Shown: positions 19,043 through 27,561, counted from the stretch's first letter. The stretch: 64,000 nt of DNA from Vibrio hepatarius (GCF_018860525.1 NZ_JAHKPM010000015.1:29832-93831), one strand, 5' to 3'. Numbers and translations: made by a program. Notes: generated by a model not told the origin, from the letters alone.

Positions 19043-19891
19043 ATGAATTTTCGAAGAGATATTGTTCAAATCATCCGTTCTCGACTGACTTCTGATGATG
19101 AAGGGGTGAAAATTAATCGTGTTACTGGATTTAGTCAACCCAATTTTTCTCCATTCCTAATGATAGATGAACTTAAGTCAGATAGCCGAGATGACTATAT
19201 TGGAGGTTTTCCACCGCACCCCCACCGTGGTATAGAAACCTTAACGTATATGAGAAAAGGCCACTTTCAACATAAAGATCATATGGGCAATATTGGCGAA
19301 TTACGCTCAGGTGGGGCTCAGTGGATGGCTTCTGGTAAAGGGGTTATCCATAGTGAAATGCCGATTATGGAAGATGGTGATCTGCATGGTTTTCAAATTT
19401 GGATCAATCAGCCAGCAATAGACAAAACAAAACCAGCCCAATATAGAGACTTTCAATCTGAAACCATCACCGAATATACAGACAGTGAGTTAGGGCTTGT
19501 TCGTGTATTGGCTGGTAATATGTCTATCGGTGAGCATGTATTAAGTGGTCCACTTAACCAAACTGGAGTGCCTTTATCTGTATGTGACTGGCAGGCAAAG
19601 ACTAACCAAAGCTTAAAAATGACGACAACGGCCACATCTAATCTCATTTTATATGTCTATGAGGGACAGGTCGATGTTCATGATCAAAAGTTAAGGCAAG
19701 GTGAACTCGCGGTATTATCATCAGGAAACTACATTGAAGTTATGTCTAGAGAGTCTAGTGGCGTAATGGTACTTCAAGGTGAGCCGATTGATGAACCTAT
19801 CGTACACCACGGTCCCTTTGTTATGAATTCAATGCAGGAGATCGAACAAGCAATATTAGACTATAGCAATGGAGAGTTTGAAACGTATTGA
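19043..19891 (+). CDS. Pirin-family bicupin
   Basis: 282-residue cytoplasmic bicupin. The N-terminal cupin carries the pirin signature with metal ligands in H-P-H-R-G-I-E-T-L-T-Y and H-x-D-H, followed by G-G-A-Q-W-M-A-S-G-K-G-V-I-H-S-E. The C-terminal half is the second, metal-free cupin. Relatives in bacteria include YhhW, a quercetinase, and redox-linked regulators of pyruvate dehydrogenase; which of these applies cannot be told. The ribosome site AGGAG precedes the ATG. The gene is divergent from the primosome-like module and convergent with the next one. Confidence 0.9.
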   Translation: MNFRRDIVQIIRSRLTSDDEGVKINRVTGFSQPNFSPFLMIDELKSDSRDDYIGGFPPHPHRGIETLTYMRKGHFQHKDHMGNIGELRSGGAQWMASGKGVIHSEMPIMEDGDLHGFQIWINQPAIDKTKPAQYRDFQSETITEYTDSELGLVRVLAGNMSIGEHVLSGPLNQTGVPLSVCDWQAKTNQSLKMTTTATSNLILYVYEGQVDVHDQKLRQGELAVLSSGNYIEVMSRESSGVMVLQGEPIDEPIVHHGPFVMNSMQEIEQAILDYSNGEFETY

Positions 19892-19995
19892 ATGAACCAA
19901 CTAAAGTTACAGGTGTATTCTAAACTCTATGTACATGGATTTTCATGTTTTTTATTCAGTTTTTCAACACTATTGAATAGTTCATTGTTGGAGTA

Positions 19996-20727
19996 TTATT
20001 GTTTCTCCAATTGTTTAGCCTTTGCTAGCGATCTACGCGACTCGACTAACCGTTTTGCTGAGCTTTCAAGTCGTTCAAGTAGATGAACTTGAGAGGAGTG
20101 AATGTAGTGATAAACATTCTCTTTGGATATGATAGGGCTGGATATCTTGATATCTGGGTAAGCATTTTTCACTAAATGATAGCTCGGCAATGGTGCGAGC
20201 CAAAGGTCAGCTCTTCCCTTGGTTAACATCAGCGCAGCTTGCTCCTCCGAATGGATTAAGTGTAATTTTTTAGTATGCTTTAACGTTTCTATATAACGTG
20301 CACCATGAAGTGCAACAACAGTTTCATTTTTAGCCTCATCGACAGTATTGATGAAGCGGTCACCTCTTGAGAGAAAATAAACATCAAATGATCCTAAAGG
20401 TACATCGACTTTGATGATATTATTTTCACGTTCTAGGCCATCTATTCTTAAACCAAGCGCATCATATTGTCCTGAAATCACAGATTGAATGGCACGTTCA
20501 TTTGGCAAATAGATGAATTCGAAGTCGATCTTGGCACCTTTGTACAGCTGAGAAAGGTAGGACTCGACATTATTTCGATTACTGGGTACTTTCGCTAAAC
20601 TTTTATGCCCTTCTCCTATAGCGATCCTAACTATTCCCTCGTTTCCGGTGACAATACAGGCCCATGTCATAGACATAGTGAATAAAATCATATGGGGTAA
20701 CATTGAAGTCAAGTTTTGTGTTTTCAT
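19996..20727 (-). CDS. Solitary periplasmic solute-binding protein (SBP family 3 type)
   Basis: 243-residue exported protein with an N-terminal hydrophobic signal and the two-lobe pattern of amino-acid-type binding proteins: V-R-I-A-I-G-E strand at the start, L-P-N-E-R-A-I-Q-S-V-I-S-G-Q-Y-D-A mid-lobe, and A-L-M-L-T-K-G-R-A-D-L-W-L-A-P in the second lobe. No permease or ATPase gene is adjacent, a frequent situation in Vibrio, where such orphans may feed sensor proteins. The ligand is unknown. It borders the T3SS island on the left and reads away from it. Confidence 0.8.
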   Translation of the reverse strand: MKTQNLTSMLPHMILFTMSMTWACIVTGNEGIVRIAIGEGHKSLAKVPSNRNNVESYLSQLYKGAKIDFEFIYLPNERAIQSVISGQYDALGLRIDGLERENNIIKVDVPLGSFDVYFLSRGDRFINTVDEAKNETVVALHGARYIETLKHTKKLHLIHSEEQAALMLTKGRADLWLAPLPSYHLVKNAYPDIKISSPIISKENVYHYIHSSQVHLLERLESSAKRLVESRRSLAKAKQLEKQ

Positions 20728-20834
20728 CCATTAAACCTCTGACTGCTGGTGATGTTATTTTGTTGCCATCACACAAGGCAACGCCTTATTTAGTTTAGCT
20801 GCTGTTTTGGTGGAAATTTAATCATATTCACAAG

Positions 20835-20861
20835 TTTTCAGAGCTTTTTCAACTTATATCA
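20835..20861 (+). promoter_or_regulatory. Candidate VtrA/VtrB-type T-rich direct repeat before sctI
   Basis: TTTTCA at 20835 and TTTTTCA at 20845 end 11 bp apart, about one helical turn, some 180 bp before the first apparatus gene. The same word with 11-bp phase occurs before vtrB and, with 9-bp phase, before sctF. ToxR-family regulators are known to bind T-rich direct repeats. The assignment is inference. Confidence 0.3.
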
Positions 20862-21033
20862 GGACTGAATCTCTAGTGTGGTCTTTGTCTTAAAATTATG
20901 ATTATAAAGTATATTTTACTAAAACTATTATTTCACAATGATTCATTGGCGCTGTGAGTAACGAATAATTAGTATAAGCACAAAGTTTAATCTTCACCTG
21001 TTAATAGTTAAGAGTTATTTGAGAGGAATAACA

Positions 21034-21282
21034 ATGCCAGATCTAATGATTGAGCAGATTCAACCTTCTGTGCTGGAAGAAACCTTCAATAATGTTGGCG
21101 AGGGTTTTCAAGAGATTCTGGATAATATTGATCAAATAAATGCTAATCAAGAAGCAATGACGGTTCAGGATACTTTTGCACTTCAACAATCTGTATTTCA
21201 CTACAGCCTTTTCCAAGAAACGGTGACAAAAATTGTATCTAAATCGGCAAATGCCATCAATGAAGTGATGAAGGCTCAATGA
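21034..21282 (+). CDS. sctI: T3SS inner rod protein SctI
   Basis: 82-residue secreted component that in other systems forms the inner rod/adapter linking needle and export gate. The C-terminal helix pattern Q-Q-S-V-F-H-Y-S-L-F-Q-E...S-K-S-A-N-A-I-N-E-V-M-K-A-Q is the MxiI/PrgJ/YscI hallmark (aromatic, then a regular apolar helix ending near a Gln). The start MPDLM at 21034 is chosen because GAGAGGAA lies just before it; a TTG at 21019 is in frame but poorly placed. It is the first gene of the operon, overlaps sctJ by four bases, and is about 300 bp from the previous gene, leaving space for a regulated promoter. Confidence 0.8.
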   Translation: MPDLMIEQIQPSVLEETFNNVGEGFQEILDNIDQINANQEAMTVQDTFALQQSVFHYSLFQETVTKIVSKSANAINEVMKAQ

Positions 21283-21827
21283 TGAAAAAAATTTGGTTTT
21301 TACTATTACTTGCTCTCACTGGTTGTGGTGAACAAGGTTCTATTCAAATAGCCAATTTTGAATCTGCTGATGTCGCAAACAAGGTAATTGTTCTGTTGGC
21401 TCAGCATCAAGTTCCAGCCAGTTTGTCGTCTGAAAAAGAGAACTTTCAGATTTATGTTGACAAGCCAGATGAAGCGAAAGCTCGCGAGTTATTGACTGAG
21501 TTTAACTTTTATTTTCAACGTGAAGACCTTAACGACTTACTTGAGTCCAAATTTGCTAGTTTGAGCAAACTAGAAATGGTGAAAAGTAATTTACTTGAGA
21601 GCCGTGAAATCTACAACAAGTTGAGTGTTATCCCTAATGTCCTTCGCGCTAGTGTTGTAGTTACAGGTGAAAAGAGTAAACGTATTTCAGTCTTGATTAT
21701 GAGTCTAAACGAGTTTGAGAGTACAAAAAAAAGTAATATCGAGCGATTTCTGAAAGGATTGGTCGCTGAATCGGACACATTAACAGTAAGCTACTTTGTT
21801 CAATTGGCAGGCAATGAAAACGTATAA
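21279..21827 (+). CDS. sctJ: T3SS inner-membrane ring lipoprotein SctJ, short form
   Basis: 182-residue lipoprotein with lipobox LTGC (Cys16). SctJ builds the periplasmic inner ring of the basal body. The two ring-building domains are visible: the first (A-N-F-E-S-A-D-V-A-N-K-V-I-V-L-L...P-D-E-A-K-A-R-E-L-L) and, after the E-S-K-F-A-S-L-S-K-L-E linker, the second (N-V-L-R-A-S-V-V-V-T...R-I-S-V-L-I-M). Most SctJ proteins (about 240 residues) continue into a C-terminal transmembrane helix. Here the reading frame stops right after the second domain, so the protein is anchored only by its lipid. It overlaps both neighbours. Confidence 0.85.
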   Translation: MMKKIWFLLLLALTGCGEQGSIQIANFESADVANKVIVLLAQHQVPASLSSEKENFQIYVDKPDEAKARELLTEFNFYFQREDLNDLLESKFASLSKLEMVKSNLLESREIYNKLSVIPNVLRASVVVTGEKSKRISVLIMSLNEFESTKKSNIERFLKGLVAESDTLTVSYFVQLAGNENV

Positions 21828-22296
21828 AAAGCGTCATCAAAAGTTACTTCATCATTGCTTGACTCAGCGCCAGCTGAGTCAAGACTCATTTTTGGTACTG
21901 ACCTCTCTTACCGATGAAGAAATTTATTTGTGGCTGTCAAGTAGCGTAGGACAAGTCAGACAAATCGTGATGACTTTAGGTTATTTGGTTGAGTACCAGC
22001 TTTATCGCAACACAAGAAATAGCCAGGCTGTATTGGAACTCAGAAGTATTTTGGAACAAAGGATGTGCCTTTGGTCCAATGCAGCGGGTATTCAAGATGT
22101 CCCACAAAATATGAACAGTTTACAACTTGGGCTTTTGATGCTGGCACATTATAACAAAAGGCTCGCAATATTGTGGTCAATTCGTTTAGGTATAGATATA
22201 CCATCTAAGCCTTTGAAGACTAGTAGCCCCTATCGATTGTCTAATGTGGTTCATCAAGTATTAGTCCCCATACTCGTCCAGTCTGATGCGATTTAA
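21814..22296 (+). CDS. sctK: Probable SctK/OrgA-like sorting-platform protein
   Basis: 160-residue soluble, helical protein. Position right after sctJ is where sctK (yscK, orgA) lies in other clusters, and the size is similar. SctK links SctD and SctQ in the cytoplasmic sorting platform. I see no decisive motif; the call rests on synteny and general composition. The start at 21814 has AGGCA upstream and overlaps sctJ by 14 bases; a further ATG at 21796 is in frame but lies deeper inside sctJ. Alternative: a T3SS2-specific accessory protein. Confidence 0.5.
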   Translation: MKTYKKRHQKLLHHCLTQRQLSQDSFLVLTSLTDEEIYLWLSSSVGQVRQIVMTLGYLVEYQLYRNTRNSQAVLELRSILEQRMCLWSNAAGIQDVPQNMNSLQLGLLMLAHYNKRLAILWSIRLGIDIPSKPLKTSSPYRLSNVVHQVLVPILVQSDAI

Positions 22297-22321
22297 TTGC
22301 AATTATTAAAGGTGAAATAAA

Positions 22322-22810
22322 ATGAAAAACCAAGCGATTAATTTTGGTAAGCCAGGAGATGATTTTTTTTCTTTACTTGATGGTGATGAAATTTTACAGG
22401 AGATCGCTGCACAGCGTGATTCCAACAAAATCACAACAACTCACTTAAAATCCATCTTTGATCTTGGCGTTGAGTTTTATAATAAGTTTCAGTTTAAAGA
22501 AGCTGAAATTGTCTTTGTCTCCTATTCATCACTGAACCCATATGACCATCGGGGACCTGGGTGTTTAGCAGCAATATACCTAGAAAAAAGCGAGTTCAAG
22601 AAAGCGTTAGATATGTTGAATATTTTAAAAACCTATCCAACGAATGACCTTAATGAAACCATGCTCAATATTTCGCTTTGTCATTACAAACTCAAGGATA
22701 ACATGCAGGCTGCGGTTCATTGGCTGATTGTTAAGCCTGAAAATTTAAGTGAATTTAATATCAAGCGTTACGAATTTTTAAAGCAGCAGCTATCACCTCA
22801 TTTGTCCTAA
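22322..22810 (+). CDS. Class II T3SS chaperone (SicA/IpgC/LcrH family, TPR)
   Basis: 162-residue cytoplasmic TPR protein. The segment I-F-D-L-G-V-E-F-Y-N-K-F-Q-F-K-E-A-E-I-V-F and the following N-P-Y-D-H-R-G-P...A-I-Y-L-E-K-S-E-F-K-K-A-L are the first and second TPR of LcrH-type chaperones, which keep translocators such as IpaB/YopB and IpaC/YopD soluble before secretion. The gene precedes the translocators in the same operon, the standard arrangement. One intervening gene (22840-24036) separates it from vopB2, so that product may be a further client. Confidence 0.8.
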   Translation: MKNQAINFGKPGDDFFSLLDGDEILQEIAAQRDSNKITTTHLKSIFDLGVEFYNKFQFKEAEIVFVSYSSLNPYDHRGPGCLAAIYLEKSEFKKALDMLNILKTYPTNDLNETMLNISLCHYKLKDNMQAAVHWLIVKPENLSEFNIKRYEFLKQQLSPHLS

Positions 22811-22839
22811 ATGATGAGTGAGTCAGGGAGTACAAATAG

Positions 22840-24036
22840 ATGATTAACAATATCAATGATCTGATGTTACATGACGTTTCTAGTGTTGATGAAACGATAG
22901 ATGTACAAGCGCTGAATAAAAAGATTGATGCAACTAACAAGGCCGAGACAGAACTGAAAAAGGCCGATAATGCCATTACTGCTATAGGCGCTAAACCTGC
23001 TGATGCAGAAACCTTAGCTATGATAGCGAATCACCAAAAACAAGTGGTGATGACAATGGCAGGTGGTAACCCTGAAGATGCCATTGCGATTCTTTTAGCT
23101 CAAGGAATCGAATCGTACAGTAAACAGCTAGAAATAATTAAAGGCTGGACTACACCAGGTTTGCCCATGTTTGAGAGTGCCATGGCTGTGATGTTTGAAG
23201 GTATAAAGAATGGTGGTGAAACGTCAGGTTATGCACTTGAGGACCTATTTCAGCTTGCCATTATGGATTTTATGTCTCACGGCTATGGTGAGGGAAAACC
23301 CGGATATAGCGGAAATAACGGTTTTGAAGCACAAATGCGCCATTTCCTTGAAAGTACGGGCTCGGGTTCTCATGGTTACCATGAAAGCTACAATGGTAGC
23401 CGCTTTGCGAGTGAGTGTGAAAATATATATAAATTCATGATGGACAATTCACCACAGGACAGCTTGTGCCATGAAATCCTTACGTACATGGATGATAAAT
23501 GTGGTGGAGTCTCTTCGCTAAAAAGTCAGTATATAAACAATTATGACGATGCTGGTGGTTTTGTCTGTGATTCGGGCTATTCTGGAGATTTGTCTCCTAT
23601 GCTCCGGATGGCTTTGATGGCGGGGTATTTGGCCATTGAGCCAAAAGTTGAACAATCCGTGATTGACATGTTTCTTACTGCACCTATTAGCGAATTAGAT
23701 AAGTACATTAATGAGAACACAGCTAATCCCCATTACGATTCCGCAATAGATTTTGTCTTTGATAACGATGGTCAAACTGGTAGTGATGGTTGGAGGGAAG
23801 TAACTCAAAATGACTCTAGCGGTAATTCTCACCAAGTTATTGATTGGTATGGTAACGGCTTGGGCGCTAAATATTTTGAAGATATGTATACCAACTTCCC
23901 ACAGCGTGAACTTACGGATGAAGATATAAAAGAGATTAACCGTATCGGTGACCAAGTTAAGATGCTTCAGCAAACGCTGAAATACTGGCTTTCCATTTGT
24001 CGAGATGAGCAAATGGCCATCGCTCGTAATATATAG
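22840..24036 (+). CDS. Candidate hydrophilic secreted protein (tip-like) of the translocator operon
   Basis: 398-residue soluble protein without signal peptide, placed between the translocator chaperone and vopB2. The N-terminus has an Asp/Lys-rich helix (residues about 20-60), the middle is Gly/Tyr/Asn/Ser rich (G-Y-G-E-G-K-P-G-Y-S-G), and the C-terminus ends in a long amphipathic helix from about residue 358 (L-T-D-E-D-I-K-E-I-N-R-I-G...R-D-E-Q-M-A-I-A-R-N-I). Coiled helices near both ends around a globular centre fit the IpaD/LcrV plan, and hydrophilic translocators are usually encoded beside the hydrophobic ones. Alternatively it is an effector served by the same chaperone. No sequence family is recognised with certainty. 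Confidence 0.5.
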   Translation: MINNINDLMLHDVSSVDETIDVQALNKKIDATNKAETELKKADNAITAIGAKPADAETLAMIANHQKQVVMTMAGGNPEDAIAILLAQGIESYSKQLEIIKGWTTPGLPMFESAMAVMFEGIKNGGETSGYALEDLFQLAIMDFMSHGYGEGKPGYSGNNGFEAQMRHFLESTGSGSHGYHESYNGSRFASECENIYKFMMDNSPQDSLCHEILTYMDDKCGGVSSLKSQYINNYDDAGGFVCDSGYSGDLSPMLRMALMAGYLAIEPKVEQSVIDMFLTAPISELDKYINENTANPHYDSAIDFVFDNDGQTGSDGWREVTQNDSSGNSHQVIDWYGNGLGAKYFEDMYTNFPQRELTDEDIKEINRIGDQVKMLQQTLKYWLSICRDEQMAIARNI

Positions 24037-24057
24037 CGATTAAATGACAGCATAAAT

Positions 24058-24134
24058 GGGCATGACATCGCCGGGGACATGCCGCTCAATCATTGAGAGT
24101 AGAGAGCATGCCGGTTTGGCTGCTTATTCCCGGC
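24058..24134 (+). promoter_or_regulatory. Cluster of small inverted repeats between 22840-24036 gene and vopB2
   Basis: Within 77 bp there are GGCATG/CATGCC (24059-24083), CTCAAT/ATTGAG (24085-24097) and GCCGG/CCGGC (24110-24134). None has a T-run, so they look like mRNA-structure or processing elements in an operon rather than terminators. The gap of 121 bp is large for this tightly packed operon. Confidence 0.35.
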
Positions 24135-24157
24135 CTAATACATGAAGGGAAAACGTA

Positions 24158-25624
24158 ATGAGTACATTCATGAATCCCGTCTCAGCAACGACTTATGTCG
24201 CTCCTGTAGATGATAGCACCAGCGAACAGCCTGGTAATGCTGAAAAAGTGGCAGCAGAACAAGCGTCACCGAGTCAGCCACTGCCGGGTAGCTCCGTTAC
24301 GCTAAGTGCGTTATGGCGCTTACTGGAAGAGAGTAATAAAAAAGTTGCAAATGCGGTTTCACAAACAGGCGAAGCCAACTCTGAAGCGAAGAAATCGTTG
24401 ATTGATCTGCAAAGAGATTCAACTATCGGTGCAATTAGGCAGCAATCAGAAGACCTTAAAGAGCAGCAGAAGTCTGAGAAAAAACGGGGACTGTTTGCAA
24501 AAATTGGTATGGCTTTGGGCATACTTGCCGCTGTTGTTGGGTCAATTTTGACTTTTGGTGGTGCAACTGGACTGATAATAGCGGCTGTCGCCGTTACTTT
24601 GGTCGTTTTACCGACTATTGCTGATAAAATTATGGAAGCTTGTGGCGTACCGGAAGAAAAACGTCAGAAGATAAAAATGGGCCTCGAAATCGCCTGTGCG
24701 GTTGCTGGGCTACTCATTGCTTTCAATCCAGCCAAGCTAATAAGTGGTATTGGTCAGGCTGCAACTAAGGCTGTTACTAAGGCAGCGACACTTGCCAAGC
24801 AAATCTCTGAAACACTGGTGAACATGCTGACAAAACTTAAGTCGGTTAACTTCGCAACCTTACTCGGTAAATCAGCATCGAGCGCGCAAAAAGCAACTAA
24901 GTTACTTGATGATGCAATTGCCGCAGTTAAATCGTTTAAAGATATTGCTACTACCGCGACCAAGCAGGTCATACAAAAAGCGGGAGACATGGCATCTAAA
25001 GCGGTGAATAAAGCTCTTGAGGCAATTAGCCAACTAAAAGCAAGTGTAGTTAAAGTATTAGATACTGCTTCCGACGCGGTTAAATCAGCTGGGAAAGCCG
25101 TTCAAGATGTGTTGGCTGGAATCAAAGATGTTGTCGCACAAGCATCTAAACTGGCTGATGATTTCTTTAATGCAATCAAGAACCTTAGCCCTGCGAATAT
25201 GCTTAAACAGCTAGAAGCTCTTGGCAGCAAAGTGTCTGAGATGCTTGTTACGCTGAAATCACTTAAACCAAGTCAGCTTCTTAATAAGGCTAAGAAGATG
25301 TTGGATGATGTTCTAGAGTCCATCAAAGATATTGGGAATTCAGAGAAAGCTGCATCTCGTGGAGCTCGCGTTGCGCAGGTGACAGAAGTTAGCTCCACTG
25401 CAGCTGATGTTGTGAGTACTGGCTATGGCGTTAAATCTGCCAAAATCATGGAAGATATGGAGAAAGCACAGGCAGAGCAGGATGCATTGGAAGCGGCTAT
25501 CCAGCAAATTATGAACATGCTTAGTCAAGCTATGCGTGCGGTTACCCACGCGTTTGAGTCTTTGTTTAATACTAACCAATCTCATCGTGAATTTAACGAT
25601 AAGATGATTTCAATTCATATGTAA
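24158..25624 (+). CDS. vopB2: Hydrophobic translocator, VopB2 (IpaB/SipB/YopB-like)
   Basis: 488-residue secreted pore-forming translocator inserted into the host membrane at the needle tip. Two hydrophobic regions are clear: residues about 112-165 (a long A-L-G-I-L-A-A-V-V-G segment continuing through G-L-I-I-A-A-V-A-V-T) and about 174-192 (C-A-V-A-G-L-L-I-A-F). They are separated by a short charged stretch, as in IpaB. Long Ala/Lys-rich coiled coils fill residues 195-400, and the C-terminus is amphipathic. The vopB2 name is given from position and regulator type (T3SS2); sequence identity was not computed. It is followed by vopD2 after 18 bases. Confidence 0.85.
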   Translation: MSTFMNPVSATTYVAPVDDSTSEQPGNAEKVAAEQASPSQPLPGSSVTLSALWRLLEESNKKVANAVSQTGEANSEAKKSLIDLQRDSTIGAIRQQSEDLKEQQKSEKKRGLFAKIGMALGILAAVVGSILTFGGATGLIIAAVAVTLVVLPTIADKIMEACGVPEEKRQKIKMGLEIACAVAGLLIAFNPAKLISGIGQAATKAVTKAATLAKQISETLVNMLTKLKSVNFATLLGKSASSAQKATKLLDDAIAAVKSFKDIATTATKQVIQKAGDMASKAVNKALEAISQLKASVVKVLDTASDAVKSAGKAVQDVLAGIKDVVAQASKLADDFFNAIKNLSPANMLKQLEALGSKVSEMLVTLKSLKPSQLLNKAKKMLDDVLESIKDIGNSEKAASRGARVAQVTEVSSTAADVVSTGYGVKSAKIMEDMEKAQAEQDALEAAIQQIMNMLSQAMRAVTHAFESLFNTNQSHREFNDKMISIHM

Positions 25625-25642
25625 AGGCTAGGGGATAATTTA

Positions 25643-26560
25643 ATGTTAGATACCAATATTAGTGTATTATCAGCTGCGAATGCTGAAAGTGTACAAAATG
25701 TACCAGCGACATTTTCTTCACCAGAAGCTAAAGCGTCACTTAAGCAGCTAGGCTCACTTCTTAGCACTGTAACAGGTGGACAGATCACTCAAATCCCTAA
25801 CTCTGTGATGGAATTGCTGGTTACTCAGGCTCAAAACCCAACCAAAGAGAATCGCAATAAGGTTGACGCTGCACTTTTAGCGTACGTACCTGAGACTGGC
25901 GAATATGATGCAAATACTGATCAAGTGACGTTCAAGAATACCTCTGGCGATACAGTGTCAGTTGTATCACTTGCTGAACTTCTTGCTTTGTTAGCGCAGA
26001 TTATTGAATCAGAGCAGAAGCTGCGTAATGAAGTGATGCAGAATAGCATTGCGGAAGGTGTAGCAATCAAGGACTTTGCTCAACTGATTGCTTCAGACAA
26101 ATGTGGTGATGCCCAGCGTAAGTTTGGTATTACATTGGCAGTCTCTGTTGCGACAATGGCTTTGTCTACTGCAGCAACCGTTAAAATGGCACAGCCAAAA
26201 GCTTTATCAGATAAGCATCTTGCCAGCACTTCTGGTCAGTATAAGGACGCTGCTGATCTTAAGAAGAATAATCCCAAACTGTTTGATGAAATGAGCGCGA
26301 CATTACAGCAAAATCGCACGCATAAGTATCAATCAGTGGCACAGATGAGCAACACTGGTGGCCAGATGGCTGGTAATGCCAATGAGATCCAACATGCTGA
26401 CCAAGTGCGTCAGCAAGAGGAAATGCAAGCTTCTAAAGACTTCCAAGAGAAGCGCGCGGCTCAGCTTAATGAATTCATTCAAAACCTGACTCAGTCTTCG
26501 TTTAAATGGAATGACGTTCTTGATGCAGTTGCTAAAGCAAGCTTGGCAACGAACCGTTAA
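25643..26560 (+). CDS. vopD2: Second hydrophobic translocator, VopD2 (IpaC/YopD-like)
   Basis: 305-residue secreted translocator. One hydrophobic region lies at about residues 160-183 (F-G-I-T-L-A-V-S-V-A-T-M-A-L-S-T-A-A-T-V), and the C-terminal third is a charged coiled coil (residues about 245-300), as in IpaC and YopD. It forms the translocon pore with VopB2. The ribosome site AGGGGA precedes the ATG. It ends the first T3SS operon: a very strong terminator begins six bases after the stop codon. Confidence 0.85.
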   Translation: MLDTNISVLSAANAESVQNVPATFSSPEAKASLKQLGSLLSTVTGGQITQIPNSVMELLVTQAQNPTKENRNKVDAALLAYVPETGEYDANTDQVTFKNTSGDTVSVVSLAELLALLAQIIESEQKLRNEVMQNSIAEGVAIKDFAQLIASDKCGDAQRKFGITLAVSVATMALSTAATVKMAQPKALSDKHLASTSGQYKDAADLKKNNPKLFDEMSATLQQNRTHKYQSVAQMSNTGGQMAGNANEIQHADQVRQQEEMQASKDFQEKRAAQLNEFIQNLTQSSFKWNDVLDAVAKASLATNR

Positions 26561-26565
26561 GGAGC

Positions 26566-26589
26566 AGAGCGGGTTCGCCCGCTCTTTTT
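26566..26589 (+). terminator. Strong intrinsic terminator between vopD2 and the gatekeeper gene
   Basis: 8-bp stem AGAGCGGG / CCCGCTCT closed by a UUCG tetraloop and followed by TTTTT. This is a textbook rho-independent terminator. The gatekeeper start codon (26595) lies five bases beyond it, leaving no room for a normal ribosome site or a promoter between them. Confidence 0.95.
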
Positions 26590-26594
26590 AGACT

Positions 26595-27182
26595 ATGCGT
26601 AGTGTATCATTTTCAATGCCGCAAAGAACCGAGCGTGTTCATGACGTAACGCCAACAAAGCAAACTCGGGAAGAGAGTCAAACCAAGCGTGTCAGAGATG
26701 TAAAGCAAGCAGAAAAACGAACCAAAAAAAAACCACGCTTGTTTCGTATTCGCCGTAAGCCGATGACGCCTCAACATCAGAGGCAATTTGCGAAAATGCT
26801 GAATAGCTATCAACTTAAAGCGCTGCGTGATTGGCATGGTTTTAGTGAGGCACTACCAGATAAAAAACTGCTTAACGATGCACAGCTATTTATTTTACAA
26901 GCAGCCAATCATTGCCAACACCTTTATCCTGCTTCCTTACGCAAGAAGATGAAGCAATATCTAGAGTCATTGGGTGAGCTTGGTGAGGGAATGGAAGCTG
27001 ATAGTGAAGCATTGCAGCAGCTAGTTGCTTATGAGCACTATCTTGAAGGTCTGCTGTCTATGCTGGTGCTTTGCCGCAAATATGACAAGCGCGAGCGTAA
27101 ATATAAAAACAAGCAACGCAAATTAAATGATGTAGAAGAAGGGGAAAACGATGAGCAGCCATACTCGTATCGCACATTGTGA
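26595..27182 (+). CDS. T3SS gatekeeper, N-terminal/YopN-like part (VgpA-type)
   Basis: 195-residue soluble protein with a disordered, strongly basic N-terminus (residues 1-60, K-R-T-K-K-K-P-R-L-F-R-I-R-R-K-P) and a helical body containing K-A-L-R-D-W-H-G-F and E-H-Y-L-E-G-L-L-S-M-L. With the next, overlapping gene it forms a YopN/TyeA-like pair that would hold back effectors until translocators are out. V. parahaemolyticus T3SS2 likewise has two gatekeeper genes (VgpA, VgpB) downstream of vopD2. The ATG at 26595 has no Shine-Dalgarno because a terminator sits there; an in-frame ATG at 26616 has none either. Translation may depend on read-through transcripts. Confidence 0.65.
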   Translation: MRSVSFSMPQRTERVHDVTPTKQTREESQTKRVRDVKQAEKRTKKKPRLFRIRRKPMTPQHQRQFAKMLNSYQLKALRDWHGFSEALPDKKLLNDAQLFILQAANHCQHLYPASLRKKMKQYLESLGELGEGMEADSEALQQLVAYEHYLEGLLSMLVLCRKYDKRERKYKNKQRKLNDVEEGENDEQPYSYRTL

Positions 27183-27561
27183 TTTAAAAGATAGACCTCT
27201 TGACCCGTATGAGATGATCAAGAACAAATCACAGCGCTTAAGTTGGAACCAGATGTCGGATGCAGATGTATATTTAGATAAGAAAGCTGTGATTGCGTGG
27301 TTTGAACGTTTGCGCGACTACTCTGAAAATACAGTAAAATCCATTGTTATTGATGGAATTTTAGAAAGCGAATTTCATAACATTACGTTTATTTTACGAT
27401 TGGTACAAGATGATGATTTTAGAGCGATGACTTCTAAAGAGACCTACCAATTGATTTATGACTTTGTGTGTGAAATCCCCCAAGGAATAAGGGATTGGGT
27501 AGATGAAAAGGACTATCTTATGAGTCGTGATGTTTTGGCCTTGTTGTCTCGAAATCGGTGA
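27151..27561 (+). CDS. T3SS gatekeeper, TyeA-like part (VgpB-type)
   Basis: 136-residue soluble helical protein overlapping the previous gene by 32 bases; AAGGGGA before its ATG supports the start. The sequence has the TyeA-like end of SctW gatekeepers: A-V-I-A-W-F-E-R-L-R near residue 48, then F-I-L-R-L-V-Q-D-D-D-F-R and I-Y-D-F-V-C-E-I-P-Q-G-I-R. In Shigella MxiC and Salmonella InvE both parts are one chain; here they are separate, as in Yersinia YopN-TyeA. It would bind the upstream product and export-gate SctV. Confidence 0.65.
   Translation: MSSHTRIAHCDLKDRPLDPYEMIKNKSQRLSWNQMSDADVYLDKKAVIAWFERLRDYSENTVKSIVIDGILESEFHNITFILRLVQDDDFRAMTSKETYQLIYDFVCEIPQGIRDWVDEKDYLMSRDVLALLSRNR

Noticed and set aside
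23210..23440. Alternate-frame ORF inside the 22840-24036 gene
   Set aside because: Lies inside a well-supported gene with ribosome site and operon context; no independent evidence.
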